A stretch of DNA of 64,000 bases from Thalassoglobus polymorphus (GTDB lineage Bacteria > Planctomycetota > Planctomycetia > Planctomycetales > Planctomycetaceae): NCBI RefSeq assembly GCF_007744255.1, contig NZ_CP036267.1, positions 3,475,500 through 3,539,499 of the forward strand, read 5' to 3'. Shown one piece after another: positions 45,014 through 54,881 of the stretch. The notes below the pieces were generated by a model. The model saw only the letters and a program-made list of their open reading frames with translations, had not been told where the DNA came from and did not search any database. A program made the translations under genes and the position numbers. Every line of letters begins with the position of its first letter. The first letter of the stretch is position 1.

Positions 45014-45820
45014 ATGATTGATTGCAAAACCACCCGTGAATATCTGGACTCAATGACTGCTCAGGAACGAGCCGTCAACGGGGAGGTTGCGTCTCACTTA
45101 GAGAGTTGTCCGGACTGTCAGCTTTTCGCAGAGCAACTGGAACTCTTTGACCACAAAGTTTCGTCACTTCTGCAAGCAGTTCCCGTCCCTGACGGACTCC
45201 AGGAACGTCTACTTTCGTCACTTTCGCAATTTGAGTCTGCCGAGCAAGACGAACAGGTCAACATTCTCAAACTGCCAGTTCAAAGTCACCGATCACAACG
45301 GTGGACAATTCTTCAACGAAGCCTCATTGGAACCGTTGCAGCTGTTCTAATTGTGGCGATCTCCTTGATTTGGACTCAGCCAGAGCCGACCTCCACGTTG
45401 AATTACGCGGACGCGAAGTCAACTCTGCAGAAAACCTTCTCGAAGATCGACGCATCTAACTGGAACCGGCTCGCAGCCTTTGATCAGCAAGAGTTTCAAA
45501 TCAAACATCTTGACCGACCACTCCGGCGATGGACCTTGTCTGAACCAGTGGGAATGGATCTCGGGAAAAGTGCAGCTCACGATGCTGCGGCATATCAATT
45601 TTCCTATCAAATTCAAGATGGTCCCAAGTGGTCCGGAACGCTCGTTGTTTTGCCGACAGCACAGTTCTCTGAAACACCAAAGCAAACCGAACCAGAATCG
45701 TCTTCCGGAATGCAGATTCTTGAATGGCAATCGACAGACGGAACACTCACGTACCTCGTCTTCGTCGATCAAGGCTCAGCTGACGAACTGGCAAATGTGA
45801 TGTTCAGTGCGATTGGATAA
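45014..45820 (+). CDS. zinc-type anti-sigma factor, membrane-bound
   Basis: 268 residues. The cytoplasmic N-terminus has the ZAS motif H28-x3-C32-x2-C35 (HLESCPDC), which binds the ECF sigma factor. One membrane helix lies at about residues 99-116 (SLIGTVAAVLIVAISLIW). The C-terminal ~150 residues are extracytoplasmic and carry no recognisable catalytic motif. Location after the sigma gene supports the pairing. Confidence 0.87.
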   Translation: MIDCKTTREYLDSMTAQERAVNGEVASHLESCPDCQLFAEQLELFDHKVSSLLQAVPVPDGLQERLLSSLSQFESAEQDEQVNILKLPVQSHRSQRWTILQRSLIGTVAAVLIVAISLIWTQPEPTSTLNYADAKSTLQKTFSKIDASNWNRLAAFDQQEFQIKHLDRPLRRWTLSEPVGMDLGKSAAHDAAAYQFSYQIQDGPKWSGTLVVLPTAQFSETPKQTEPESSSGMQILEWQSTDGTLTYLVFVDQGSADELANVMFSAIG

Positions 45821-45901
45821 CTGAATTCCTTTCGTCGCACCGATCTTCACTCTCTTCGCTGAACGATCCCATCAAGCGGAATTGACTGACACCCAGAGAC
45901 G

Positions 45902-46390
45902 CTATTTCTTTCCCTTGGCTCGCTGGATCGCGAAAAACTCTTTCAGCAAAGTCTGACACTCCAATTGGTGCACATCAGCTGTCACATTGACGCGATGGTT
46001 TAATCGCGCATCATCTGTAATCTGGTACAGCGAGTTGCACGCCCCACCTTTCGGGTCCATGGTTCCGTAAACGAGTCTTGGGATGCGTGACTGCACAATC
46101 GCTCCGGCGCACATTGGACAGGGTTCAAGGGTGACGTACAGCGTACAATTCAAAAGTCTCCAAGACTTCAGTTCCTCTGCAGCCTGTGTAATCGCAATCA
46201 TTTCCGCATGGGCCGTCGGATCGTTGAGCGATTCTCGCTGATTGTAGCCTTCACCAATCACGCGATCTTCATGAACGACAACAGCTCCGACCGGAACTTC
46301 ATCCTGCTCGAAAGCTCGCTGCGCTTGATCAATGGCGTGCATCATCCAGTATTCATGAATTTGCTGAAGCGTGATTGTTGGTTCAAACAT
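45902..46390 (-). CDS. tadA: tRNA-specific adenosine deaminase TadA
   Basis: 162 residues from ATG 46390. It converts A34 to inosine in tRNA-Arg. Zinc-site motifs: HAEMIAI (H, E) and [14 protein letters not shown] (two Cys). The family's [25 protein letters not shown] start and the [19 protein letters not shown] block are present. The upstream extension to 46573 is Cys-rich and not family-like, so it is rejected. Convergent with the anti-sigma gene. Confidence 0.95.
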   Translation of the reverse strand: MFEPTITLQQIHEYWMMHAIDQAQRAFEQDEVPVGAVVVHEDRVIGEGYNQRESLNDPTAHAEMIAITQAAEELKSWRLLNCTLYVTLEPCPMCAGAIVQSRIPRLVYGTMDPKGGACNSLYQITDDARLNHRVNVTADVHQLECQTLLKEFFAIQRAKGKK

Positions 46391-46595
46391 CAATGTTCCG
46401 ATTGTGAGTGGCGGTGGATTCTCAAGATAGCAACGAACCGCATCGGGAATCAATGACTCAAGATCGTCACTATCTTCGAAATCCGGGACATGTGAAACTT
46501 GCGGCAGGCACCAGGCAAAAAGAATGCATTGGAAACGAACTTGACGTCCCATACGTGTGCGATAAGAAATCAACTCTGATAGAGTCTCACTAGTC

Positions 46596-46699
46596 TAGTG
46601 CATCTTTCGAATTGGTGTTTTGGTTCTGCCTCGTGGTGAACAGCAATCTCAATAGAGAATCGCGTTCTTCACGGGCACGCGGTAGAGCAAACTGCTCTA
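46596..46699 (-). mobile_element. family A MITE-like element (104 bp), intact
   Basis: CTAGTGCATCTTTCGAATTGG at the left; palindrome AGAGCAAACTGCTCTAG at the right. Both ends sit in CTAG. Same length as the reference copy and reverse orientation. It lies 29 bp upstream of the isomerase start, so it could affect that gene's leader or promoter. Confidence 0.85.
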
Positions 46700-46728
46700 G
46701 CTGAATCATTTCTCACTGGGAGTTGATC

Positions 46729-47766
46729 ATGAGTGGTCCTTATCCGTTTCAGAAGTCGGTGAGCCTGAATCGTCGGCAAGCCATGTTGTCGACCATGACG
46801 GCAGCCGCAGCGACGTTTCTCACTGAAGGGCAAAGTGACGCAGCGGAAGTTTCATCGGACGATGACCGGAAGAGGTCTCCGAAATCGTACAAGATGAAGA
46901 AATCGATCAACCTTTGGGCCTTTCCGTATCCAGATCGGATGTCACTCAAAGAGTGTATGCAACTTGCCAAGGATGCCGGGTTCGATGGGATCGAGTTGAA
47001 CTACGACCTCGAGAGCGATCTTTCTCCGAAATCGGGACCTAAAGAACTAACGGCAATTCGCCGTATGGCAGAAGAGATCGGAATCGAGATCGGCGGGCTT
47101 TGTTCGTTCTTGTTCTGGCCATACCCGCTCACAGCCAATGATGTGGAGCGCCGCGCACGTGGCATGGAATTGGCAACCAAAATGACCCATGCAGCCCACG
47201 ACCTCGGAACAGAGAATCTTCTGGTTGTCCCCGGATCGGTTCACATCCCCTGGCGAGATGACTACCCCCCTGTTGCGAACGATGTCTGTGATGAGCGTGC
47301 GAAAGCTGCTGTCACCAAACTTCTGCCAACAGCGGAAAAGCTCGGCGTGAGCATGAACATTGAAAACATTTTCTTCAATGGGTACATCATGACGCCCATG
47401 GAGATGGCTGACTTTGTGGATCACTTCGACAGCGAGTTTGTGAATGTCCACTTCGATACCGGGAACATCATGATGTTCCAGTTCCCCGAGCATTGGATCA
47501 ACTATCTGGGAAAACGCATCCGCAATGTGCATCTAAAAGAGTTCACAAAAAACGGAACCGACTACTCGCTGGAAACCTTCCGGCCATTACTCGATGGCAC
47601 CACCGATTGGCCGGCAGTCATCGAAGCTTTCGACCAGACGGAATATGATGGATATTTGACGTTTGAATATTTTCATCCCTGGCTGCATTACCCTGAAGCC
47701 TTGATCTACCAAACCTCCGACTCAATGGATCGAATGCTAGGCCGAACAACCGGACGTGTTGTGTGA
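46729..47766 (+). CDS. Tat-exported sugar phosphate isomerase/epimerase-like TIM-barrel protein
   Basis: 345 residues from ATG 46729 (GGGAG upstream; TTG 46723 rejected). A twin-arginine signal is visible (SLNRRQAMLSTMTAAAATFL). The mature part is a xylose-isomerase-like barrel: AGFDGIELNYDLES, ENIFFNGYIMTPMEMADF, VNVHFDTGNIMMF, RIRNVHLKEF and YDGYLTFEYFHPW. Metal-binding Glu/Asp/His are in these strands. Such proteins are expanded in planctomycetes, acting in carbohydrate or inositol-type pathways often with Gfo/Idh/MocA enzymes; the substrate is unknown. The cupin gene follows by 36 bp. Confidence 0.85.
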   Translation: MSGPYPFQKSVSLNRRQAMLSTMTAAAATFLTEGQSDAAEVSSDDDRKRSPKSYKMKKSINLWAFPYPDRMSLKECMQLAKDAGFDGIELNYDLESDLSPKSGPKELTAIRRMAEEIGIEIGGLCSFLFWPYPLTANDVERRARGMELATKMTHAAHDLGTENLLVVPGSVHIPWRDDYPPVANDVCDERAKAAVTKLLPTAEKLGVSMNIENIFFNGYIMTPMEMADFVDHFDSEFVNVHFDTGNIMMFQFPEHWINYLGKRIRNVHLKEFTKNGTDYSLETFRPLLDGTTDWPAVIEAFDQTEYDGYLTFEYFHPWLHYPEALIYQTSDSMDRMLGRTTGRVV

Positions 47767-47802
47767 GGTCGCCGTTTTTTTCAGCATGCCAGGAAACAAA
47801 CA

Positions 47803-48126
47803 ATGGACATTTCAGAACTTAGCAACTTGGAAGAACGCGAATTGATCCCCGGTTTTCATGGGAGATTGGTTCACTCAGCGACGATGACTTTCGTCTACTG
47901 GAGAATCGAAGCGGGGGCAATTCTTCCCGAACATTCGCATCCACATGAGCAAGTCGCACACACATTTGAAGGTGAGTTTGAACTTTCCGTTGACGGCGAA
48001 ACTCGCTTACTCACAGCGAACAGTGTCGCTGTCATCCCGGGCAATGCGAAGCACTCGGGCAAGGCGCTCACCGATTGCCGTATCATGGATGCCTTTCATC
48101 CTGTGCGTGAGGACTATCTTCTGTGA
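47803..48126 (+). CDS. small cupin-domain protein
   Basis: 107 residues: a single cupin barrel. Motif 1 is [21 protein letters not shown] (His, His, Glu ligands) and motif 2 is [17 protein letters not shown] (His ligand). Probably a metal-binding isomerase, dioxygenase or sugar sensor. It is 36 bp after the isomerase, likely in one transcript. Confidence 0.85.
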   Translation: MDISELSNLEERELIPGFHGRLVHSATMTFVYWRIEAGAILPEHSHPHEQVAHTFEGEFELSVDGETRLLTANSVAVIPGNAKHSGKALTDCRIMDAFHPVREDYLL

Positions 48127-48217
48127 GTCGGAGGAAGATGATGACGAAGACCACCTGATTTCCAGAATGAGACGTTGAATGAATAGAGCCAGTGGCAGGA
48201 CGCAAAACCTGCGGCTG

Positions 48218-49186
48218 CTATCTTTTCAAATCCAGAGACTTATAGAATCGCAACATGCCCAGCAGAAGGACGAACAAGGTCACGGACAGACCAATCGTCA
48301 CTGTCATCGATACCCAGTCGCCGAAGAAACGGCGGACGGCGAAAATTGAGTCTCGATCAGCGTTCTCCGCCAGTGGGACTTCGAGCATCCAAATCCATTT
48401 CCAGGTGAACAAGGTTGCCGTCGCTCCCAATGCCAGAAATGGTCCGTACGGAAGTGCTGGTCGATTGCTCACAGCTCGAACGCAACCGCCGACAATTAAC
48501 GCAAACAATGGTGCAATCGCAAACGCAATGATCGTTGGCTGCCAACCGAGAAACGCGCCGATCATGGCCATTAAATAAATATCTCCCGTTCCTAACGTCG
48601 GCATTCGCAAGATAAACGAGGAGATGAACTTCGTCAGTGCTGCCAGAGAAACGCCCGCAACGATTCCGCATAGACTCCATACAAAACCGTGCAGATGCTG
48701 ATGAGATGCCAACCAGGGTGGGAAATAGGGACCACGAAGTTGCGGCTGTTCCTGATTCCAGTCGATCCAAACATGCACAAGTTGGAATTCTCCAGAGGCC
48801 ACCGCTCCGCCAATTCCAATCACGATTCCTAACCAGCAGGTCCACTCTAAAATGTAGTAGTTCCTGAGGTCTGTCGCTGTGATCATGAGCAATAATGACA
48901 ACAGGCAGAGATGATAGATCACACGAAGGTTCCGCCAGTGTTCTTCTGGTCGAACAACAGGCGTATGTTGGCATTGATATGCAATCACACAGATCACAAA
49001 CAATGCGGAAAGTATCGCCCCTGAGACCCCGAACAGCAGCGGCCAACTTTTAGGTTCCAGTTCACAATCGATCAACGATTTTTTCGTTCCGACAAAAGTC
49101 AGAACCCCGAAAACAGCCGCGCAAGCGAGCATGAACTCTCGCAAAGAGAGTGTTGTGATTCCGAGAGCGATCTCTTGTTCCCACAT
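48218..49186 (-). CDS. type IV prepilin peptidase (A24 family), peptidase domain only
   Basis: About 322 residues from ATG 49186; a TTG at 49201 that overlaps the upstream stop is an alternative. Eight or so membrane helices. The catalytic aspartates are seen in LLLMITATDLRNYYI and MPTLGTGDIYLMAMIGAFLGWQ (GxGD). The N-terminal methyltransferase domain with its Cys pairs is missing, as in some Flp/tad-type enzymes. It may process the pilin-like protein at 40925. Directly follows the serine hydrolase gene. Confidence 0.85.
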   Translation of the reverse strand: MWEQEIALGITTLSLREFMLACAAVFGVLTFVGTKKSLIDCELEPKSWPLLFGVSGAILSALFVICVIAYQCQHTPVVRPEEHWRNLRVIYHLCLLSLLLMITATDLRNYYILEWTCWLGIVIGIGGAVASGEFQLVHVWIDWNQEQPQLRGPYFPPWLASHQHLHGFVWSLCGIVAGVSLAALTKFISSFILRMPTLGTGDIYLMAMIGAFLGWQPTIIAFAIAPLFALIVGGCVRAVSNRPALPYGPFLALGATATLFTWKWIWMLEVPLAENADRDSIFAVRRFFGDWVSMTVTIGLSVTLFVLLLGMLRFYKSLDLKR

Positions 49187-49197
49187 CAATTCAGAAC

Positions 49198-50322
49198 TCA
49201 ACCTTCGTGATTCGAACCGGAAAGACCGAGGTCTTCGTAAATGGCAGAATTGAGTTCGCGGAAACGCTCGTTATGAAGTCTTTCCCCGGGGCAACCATTC
49301 GCGACAGCTGCGACAACGAGTTGATGTTCAGGGTCTGCAAATCCGATTGATGATTGCGCTCCTCCATGACCGTAAGAATCTTCGGAAGCGTAGCGACCAA
49401 ACCCATACGGAACGGTTTCAGCTCCGTAGCGGTTTGAGTTCACAATCAAGCCATATCCGAAATCGAGCTTGTGTTGAAATGTCAAATCAAACATTCCGAC
49501 ACGCTGCCTCGACGTCATTTGAGAAATACTTTCGGGGGAAAGGATTTGCCGCCCTGATCGACTGACTCCTCCCTGTAGCATCATTTCGTAGAAGTTGCCA
49601 AGTTGCGAAATTGGTCCTCTCATACTTCCGCCGGGAGATGCTGACCGGCAGGCGACTTCCTCATGCCCTTGAGTGGGGCGAAATTTCTGATCAACGATCG
49701 TGTGAAGCACGCCAATCCGGTCGCCGTATGCCAGATAGAGATGTTTCGGGACCACCATCCAACAATCAACCATATCGAGTGGCTCAAGAATGTTTTGACG
49801 CACAATTTGATCAATCGGTTTCCCTTCGAGCCGCTGAAGAATCTCTCCCAGGATGAACCATGAAAGAGCAGGATCGTACGCGGCATTCTCACCGGGCGTC
49901 CAATCTTTACGAAGTGGCGTATTGTTCGTTTTCGCAACAATTTCATCCCACGATTTGTGAGGCCAGCCAGAACTGACCGGTCGCAGGCCACCTGTATGCG
50001 TCAACAAATGTGCCACGGTCACTTCTTCCTTTCCGCGAGCTGCGAATTCAGGAATGATCGATGAGACACGATCAGTCAGTGATAGCTTTCCTGTTTCAAT
50101 CAATTGAAACACAGCAGCCGCAGTGATCGGTTTTCCGCTGGAGAGCCAAGAGCACAGCGTCTCTGGAGTGAGGACTTCATCTTCTCGATTCATCCCAATC
50201 GCAAAATCTCCAATCACATCTCCTGCCTGGGAAACATAAACTTGCATCCCCAAGTGAAGCTTGTTCGCGATCCCCTCACTTACGATTTCAATTGTCCTGG
50301 GAAACTGATGATTGGCTGGCAT
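49198..50322 (-). CDS. beta-lactamase-fold serine hydrolase
   Basis: 374 residues from ATG 50322. Penicillin-binding-protein/class C-like fold: the SxxK site is SSGK (in CSWLSSGKPITAAAVFQL), then HLLTHTGGL, the Tyr region AAYDPALSWFILGEIL and the late HGGAQSSIGFADPEHQL. No signal peptide from this start. Family members are esterases or peptidases; the substrate is unknown. The prepilin-peptidase start follows within 12 bp. Confidence 0.85.
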   Translation of the reverse strand: MPANHQFPRTIEIVSEGIANKLHLGMQVYVSQAGDVIGDFAIGMNREDEVLTPETLCSWLSSGKPITAAAVFQLIETGKLSLTDRVSSIIPEFAARGKEEVTVAHLLTHTGGLRPVSSGWPHKSWDEIVAKTNNTPLRKDWTPGENAAYDPALSWFILGEILQRLEGKPIDQIVRQNILEPLDMVDCWMVVPKHLYLAYGDRIGVLHTIVDQKFRPTQGHEEVACRSASPGGSMRGPISQLGNFYEMMLQGGVSRSGRQILSPESISQMTSRQRVGMFDLTFQHKLDFGYGLIVNSNRYGAETVPYGFGRYASEDSYGHGGAQSSIGFADPEHQLVVAAVANGCPGERLHNERFRELNSAIYEDLGLSGSNHEG

Positions 50323-50531
50323 GTCGATGATATTAATTTTGGTGAACGAGAGGGAGAGATCGCAGGATACTATAACGTCCGTCGTCGGATACGCACGAGG
50401 TTTTTTCAACAGGCGAAGAAACAAGAAGGTGCGACAATGCGAAGGCTACTCACATTCTGTATGACGATTGGCAGTCTGTCGACAGCTGACGCATAAACGA
50501 AGCAAGCACTGAAAATGCTCCCAAGTCAAGC

Positions 50532-50612
50532 TAGAACTGATCCTGAAACTTAAAATTGCTCTCTCAAACGTAATGAAAAGCGGCTATTCCAGAGGTTTTC
50601 GAACTGGTTCTA
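50532..50612 (+). mobile_element. family B MITE-like element (81 bp)
   Basis: CTAGAACTGATCCTGAAAC at the left and CGAACTGGTTCTAA at the right; interior GCTCTCTCAAACGTAATG. It directly adjoins a reverse-oriented family A remnant (50611-50701), apparently inserted near that element's end. Confidence 0.82.
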
Positions 50613-50701
50613 ATTTTGGTTCTGGCGTTCTGCCTCGTGGCGAGCAGGCTATGAAAGTTGTGAATGCAAACTTCACGGGCACGACAGCATTGAACTTCTC
50701 T
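50611..50701 (-). mobile_element. family A element, truncated at one end by family B
   Basis: Contains TTTTGGTTCTGGCGTTCTGC, CTCGTGGCGAGCAGG, CAAACTTCACGGGCACG and ends CTTCTCTAG. The AGAGCAAACTGCTCT palindrome has decayed. Stop codon of the hypothetical membrane protein (50702-50700, TAG on the minus strand) is the CTAG at this end. Confidence 0.72.
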
Positions 50702-51575
50702 AGCTGCGTTGCTGTTTGAAGAACACGATGTTGCCGATGATGATGAGGCCGATCATCAATAAGTGTGCGACGAGTTGCGGACCCATGCGGCGTTTGCCTT
50801 CCAGGTACTTCTTGTCCGGCTCTTTCCCATCTTTCTTCAGATAATGATCGACAACCAATGACTCGTATTCTGCAGCTCCCTTAATCGCGCCGAGTAATCC
50901 TCGAAGCTGCTCCGGGATGTAAGGATATAGCAGCGGAGCCTGAACACCGGTGCAGCCGGCGACCATTTTGATTTGATTTGGATACGGAGTCGCAGCGTAC
51001 TGCACCCACTCTTTTGTACCGGGGTAAGCTCCACTGACATTGATGATTAAGTCCATCTGCTGGACATTTTCGATGTCGCGACACATCGGAATCTGATCGA
51101 TGTTTGTTCCTCTGGCATCTGTGGTGTAGAGTCCGCGAAGATCAGTCACGATGACTTTGATGACTCCTTCATAGCCTGACTTGTAGCCGAGATTGACGTA
51201 ATCTTCTCCGTAAGTCAGTTCGGGAAAGTCAGCTTTAACAACATCAGAGACAGTCTTGTCGATCATCTGCGGCCCAACAGGCAGAAGAGTCATGAAATAC
51301 ATCTTCAGCTTCTTTTCACAGCAGTGAAGCGCCAAGGCGGTTGCCATAGGCCCGAGTTCACCTTCTGTTGACGGATCAAAATCCCAAGCCATCAGGACTT
51401 TGTCGCCTTCGTTCAAGTTCTCGATCTCGTCGAAAACATTCTGTGCCAGTTCGCTTGGTTTCTCAGGAAACTGAAGCTCGAACAGAATCGGAACAGCGAC
51501 AGAAATCGCCATTAAAAGAAAGATCCAGCGACGGTCCAAATTTTCAAGAAAGTGAAACACGATCACAAAACTCAA
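50700..51575 (-). CDS. membrane-anchored protein of unknown function
   Basis: 291 residues. An N-terminal helix (WIFLLMAISVAVPILFEL) and a C-terminal helix (LVAHLLMIGLIIIGNIVFF) bracket a soluble domain of about 220 residues (VLMAWDFDPSTEGELGPMA, MDLIINVSGAYPGTKEWVQY, AGCTGVQAPLLYPYI). It is not a named family to me. The domain has an alpha/beta appearance. Stop codon supplied by a family A element. Confidence 0.7.
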   Translation of the reverse strand: MSFVIVFHFLENLDRRWIFLLMAISVAVPILFELQFPEKPSELAQNVFDEIENLNEGDKVLMAWDFDPSTEGELGPMATALALHCCEKKLKMYFMTLLPVGPQMIDKTVSDVVKADFPELTYGEDYVNLGYKSGYEGVIKVIVTDLRGLYTTDARGTNIDQIPMCRDIENVQQMDLIINVSGAYPGTKEWVQYAATPYPNQIKMVAGCTGVQAPLLYPYIPEQLRGLLGAIKGAAEYESLVVDHYLKKDGKEPDKKYLEGKRRMGPQLVAHLLMIGLIIIGNIVFFKQQRS

Positions 51576-51660
51576 TCAAGATGAAATTGTAGACAACTTG
51601 ATTGGAGTATAAGAATCTTCACCTTAGAATGTCATCCAAGTCAATGAATGAATAAGACGA

Positions 51661-52794
51661 TTACTGTTTCTCGCTGACACGAACCATCACCTGAGAACCG
51701 ATCGGGACGTTCGGCCAAACGTGACCTGTCTGTTCAACTTGCACCAGAACCGTTGTGTCTTCAGTAGAATTTTCAGCGATGAGACACGGCTTGGCTTGTG
51801 GTGCCACAGAGGAAACGACTCCCGAATAGAAAGCATTTCCTGGGAACGTCAGTTGGACTTTCGTACCCAACTCGAAGGAGGGAATGTTCTTCGAAGGAAC
51901 GTAAACCACCAGATACCGTTTTGAATCGTCCAAGAGTTCGACGAGCGCAGTTCCCGGATCAACTTGATCACCCGAACGGCACTTGAAAACGCCCACTCGA
52001 CCAATCGCTGGTGAAACGATCGTCAACTCCGTCTCTTGAGCGAGAAGCTGGTCCAGTTCCGCCTCAGCTCGAGCAAGCTCCGCTTCAGCGACATCGACTC
52101 CCTGGGTCTTACGAATATGCAGCGGAAGCGATTCTTTGAGACCAAGAAGCTGCTTCTGACGAAGTTCGCAAATCTCGACCTGAGCCGAAGAGACTTCAGC
52201 TGCGTTTGCAACCAGTTCCATCTCAAGGACGGTTGCCATTCGCTGTGATGAGCTGATTTTATTGTTGACGACCATGGAATCAAAGAGCGAGTTGCCATCG
52301 TCGATCATTGCGAAGTCGCGCCCTGCCAGAACATCGCCGAGCATGCTGCGTTGCAATTCGAAGTTATATTTCTCTTTCAAGAACGAAGCAGACCGTAATT
52401 GAATGTCACAAATCTCGGATTCCAGCGTCCTCAATCGCCAATTCAATTCCAACTCTGCCGAAGCCAACGACTGCTGCAACTTTGATTCCAGCGATGCAAT
52501 CTCACGTTTTTTGGCAAGAATCGCGTGACCGAGAGATTCATCATGAATCCGCATGATTGGATCGCCGATGCGGACTTCCGAACCTTCTTCAACAGTGACT
52601 TCGGCAATTCTCCCGGCACGACTCGCAGTAACATGAGTCGTCCGAGCAGTGAGAATTGCGTGACACAACGGACCGCTAGGCAGCTCCAGCCAAACTGCAG
52701 CGGCAACTCCTAGAAGGAGAGCACTCACCGCGAAGGCGAAGATTCGCCGAGGGGGTGCAGGCATTTCCGGGCAAAGCTCAGAGTGGTGGCTCAT
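51661..52794 (-). CDS. HlyD-type membrane fusion protein
   Basis: 377 residues. N-terminal membrane helix (IFAFAVSALLLGVAAAVWLEL), then a lipoyl-like half (ASRAGRIAEVTVEEGSEVRIGDPIMRI), a long coiled-coil hairpin (about 90-240, IASLESKLQQSLASAELELNW and so on), the second lipoyl half (IVSPAIGRVGVFKCRSGDQVDPGTALVEL) and a beta-barrel domain. This is the order in HlyD/EmrA proteins of export systems. No transporter or outer-membrane partner is adjacent, so it is an orphan adaptor here. Confidence 0.85.
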   Translation of the reverse strand: MSHHSELCPEMPAPPRRIFAFAVSALLLGVAAAVWLELPSGPLCHAILTARTTHVTASRAGRIAEVTVEEGSEVRIGDPIMRIHDESLGHAILAKKREIASLESKLQQSLASAELELNWRLRTLESEICDIQLRSASFLKEKYNFELQRSMLGDVLAGRDFAMIDDGNSLFDSMVVNNKISSSQRMATVLEMELVANAAEVSSAQVEICELRQKQLLGLKESLPLHIRKTQGVDVAEAELARAEAELDQLLAQETELTIVSPAIGRVGVFKCRSGDQVDPGTALVELLDDSKRYLVVYVPSKNIPSFELGTKVQLTFPGNAFYSGVVSSVAPQAKPCLIAENSTEDTTVLVQVEQTGHVWPNVPIGSQVMVRVSEKQ

Positions 52795-53564
52795 ACGCTT
52801 GGGGACGCTCTTTCCAAAAGATCAAACTTCAATCGACCGATGACTCATTCGATTCAAAATCACAATTTGAAACTTTGAAATAAAACCGAAAGGTTTTGAT
52901 TGAAGCCATAATGACAGTACAACAACTCCTAAATCGGCAGAGAGGGACTTTCAGCCCCAAAAGACTCGTCCATTCACACCGCAATGTTAACAACGAACGG
53001 GGTCCAGTCTTCACCAACAGACTATTCCTGAGCATTCCGGTAACCGGAAAAGTCAGCCCAGCCCACACAAGCCAGTCGAGACAGAATCCCTTTGCTGAAC
53101 TCGATCTGAAACACTGACTTCTGGTCAATTCTCAATGTTTTTTCCACATTGTTTTCGCCACACGGTTTTCGCCACACGGTTTTCGCCACACGGTTTTCGC
53201 CACACGGTTTTCGCCACACGGTTTTCGCCAAACAGAAACAACATGCCTGTTGCGTCATCTTTGTCCTCGCGCAGGGACGATGCTGCTCGCAGGGCTTGAG
53301 TTTTCCAGTCCAAGACTTGAACTAGACTTCAGATTTTGTTGAGCTTTCTTGAGGAAAGATAAGAGTTGCCTGACTTCCTCACTCTTCCGACACACTTTAT
53401 CAACATGAGTTCATCAAATCGCTTATCCACAGCCCACAGAGCAGGTATATTCTTCACGAAAAATCCCCGCTTCCCCCAGAGGAAGACAGGACAACTCAAG
53501 AATCGACGGATAAAGATCTATCCTCTACAATGCCGTCATGAATCCAAACTCAAAAGGAAAGCTG
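52795..53564. other. intergenic region with a 14-bp tandem array
   Basis: About 770 bp between divergent genes. The only evident structure is a six-unit repeat at 53151-53234. The rest includes the promoters of the HlyD-like gene and the Tat dehydrogenase; no gene is supported. Confidence 0.45.
53151..53234 (+). repeat. 14-bp tandem repeat, six units
   Basis: GTTTTCGCCACACG is repeated six times with perfect units except the last (GTTTTCGCCAAACA). The unit is not a multiple of three and there are no spacers. The core TTCGCCAC also occurs inside family A, so it may derive from it. Confidence 0.9.
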
Positions 53565-54881
53565 ATGTCTGCACAAAACTTGTCTCGTCGCCACTTTTTA
53601 CAAGGCGTTGCGTCGACTGCGGTCTTGGGGCCGATGGTCGTTCAAGCACAATCCAAGCCAGCTGCCAAAGTGAACATCGCCTGTATCGGGGTGGGCGGAA
53701 AAGGTTGGTCCGACATGCTTGAGGTCTCGGTCGGACATAACATTGTCGCCATTTGCGATATCGACGAAGGGCGTCTTGCCAAAGCTGCTGACAAATTTCC
53801 AAAAGCGAAGAAGTACACAAGTTGGCAGAAGCTTCTGGAGCAAAAAGATATTAATGCCGTCACAATTTCGACGCCAGACCATACGCACGCTCCTGCCACG
53901 ATGTCTGCGATGGAACTGGGAAAGCATGTCTATACGCAAAAGCCGTTAACACACGATGTGTTTGAATCCCGGCAGTTGACCGAATTCGCCAAAGAGAAAA
54001 ACCTGATCACCCAGATGGGGATTCAGCACCATGCGACGGCACGACTCAAGCTGGGCGTCCACGCAATTCAAAATGGAGCCATCGGAAAAGTCAAAGAGGC
54101 TCACGTTTGGACCGACCGACCGGGAACATTCTGGAAGCAAGGACTTGAACGTCCCACGAAGAAAGATCCGGTACCAGCTCAGGTCCACTGGAATGACTGG
54201 TTGGGAACCGCCCCAGAGCGGCCGTTCGTCACCGGAATGTATCATCCGTTCCATTGGCGCGGCTGGTGGGATTTCGGAACCGGAGCACTGGGAGACATGG
54301 GCTGCCATCTCATGGACCCTGTGATCGACGCTCTCGAACTCGGACCACCCAAAACGATCAGCGCTGAAGGTCCACCGCCAACCTCAGAAAGTGGTCCGGA
54401 GTGGTGCATCGTGCATTACACATTCCCGGGAACTAAACAGACTGAAAAAACGGTTGACGTGCATTGGTACGAAGCCGGTTTACAGCCAGATCGCAAACTC
54501 TTCCAAGCTCCTGAAGACTGGGCAGGATCAAAGAATGGAGTTCTTTACATCGGTGAAAAAGGAAACCTCTTCCTTGGATTTCCGGAAATGCCGGAACTGT
54601 TTCCAAAAGAGAAGTTCGAAGACTACAAATGGCCCGAGTTCTCCGACCACAATCACTATCAGGAATGGACAAACGCAGTCGCAACCGACGGGAAGACCTC
54701 CTGTCCGTTCGAATACTCCGGACCGCTCACTGAAACAGTTCTCCTGGGGAATGTCGCGTACCGCTCCGGAAAGACAATTCAGTGGGACAGCGAAAACATG
54801 AAGGCGACAGGCGAACCCTCTGCGGATCAGTTCATTAAACGGACCTACCGAGATGGCTGGAATGTCAGCGGACTTGGTTAA
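53565..54881 (+). CDS. Tat-exported Gfo/Idh/MocA family dehydrogenase
   Basis: 438 residues from ATG 53565, preceded by AAGGAAA; the ATG at 53538 adds nine residues and lacks a site. Tat signal SRRHFLQGVASTAVLGPMVV. Rossmann motif NIACIGVGGKG near residue 38 of the long frame, EKP-equivalent TQKPLTHD, and DFGTGALGDMGCHLMDP in the catalytic domain. The protein fits the planctomycete-expanded periplasmic dehydrogenases. Distinct from the cytoplasmic paralogue at 1948. Substrate unknown. Confidence 0.88.
   Translation: MSAQNLSRRHFLQGVASTAVLGPMVVQAQSKPAAKVNIACIGVGGKGWSDMLEVSVGHNIVAICDIDEGRLAKAADKFPKAKKYTSWQKLLEQKDINAVTISTPDHTHAPATMSAMELGKHVYTQKPLTHDVFESRQLTEFAKEKNLITQMGIQHHATARLKLGVHAIQNGAIGKVKEAHVWTDRPGTFWKQGLERPTKKDPVPAQVHWNDWLGTAPERPFVTGMYHPFHWRGWWDFGTGALGDMGCHLMDPVIDALELGPPKTISAEGPPPTSESGPEWCIVHYTFPGTKQTEKTVDVHWYEAGLQPDRKLFQAPEDWAGSKNGVLYIGEKGNLFLGFPEMPELFPKEKFEDYKWPEFSDHNHYQEWTNAVATDGKTSCPFEYSGPLTETVLLGNVAYRSGKTIQWDSENMKATGEPSADQFIKRTYRDGWNVSGLG

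Noticed and set aside
53151..53234. Possible CRISPR array
   Set aside because: Units are 14 bp, directly abutting, without spacers, and no cas gene is near. It is a simple tandem repeat.
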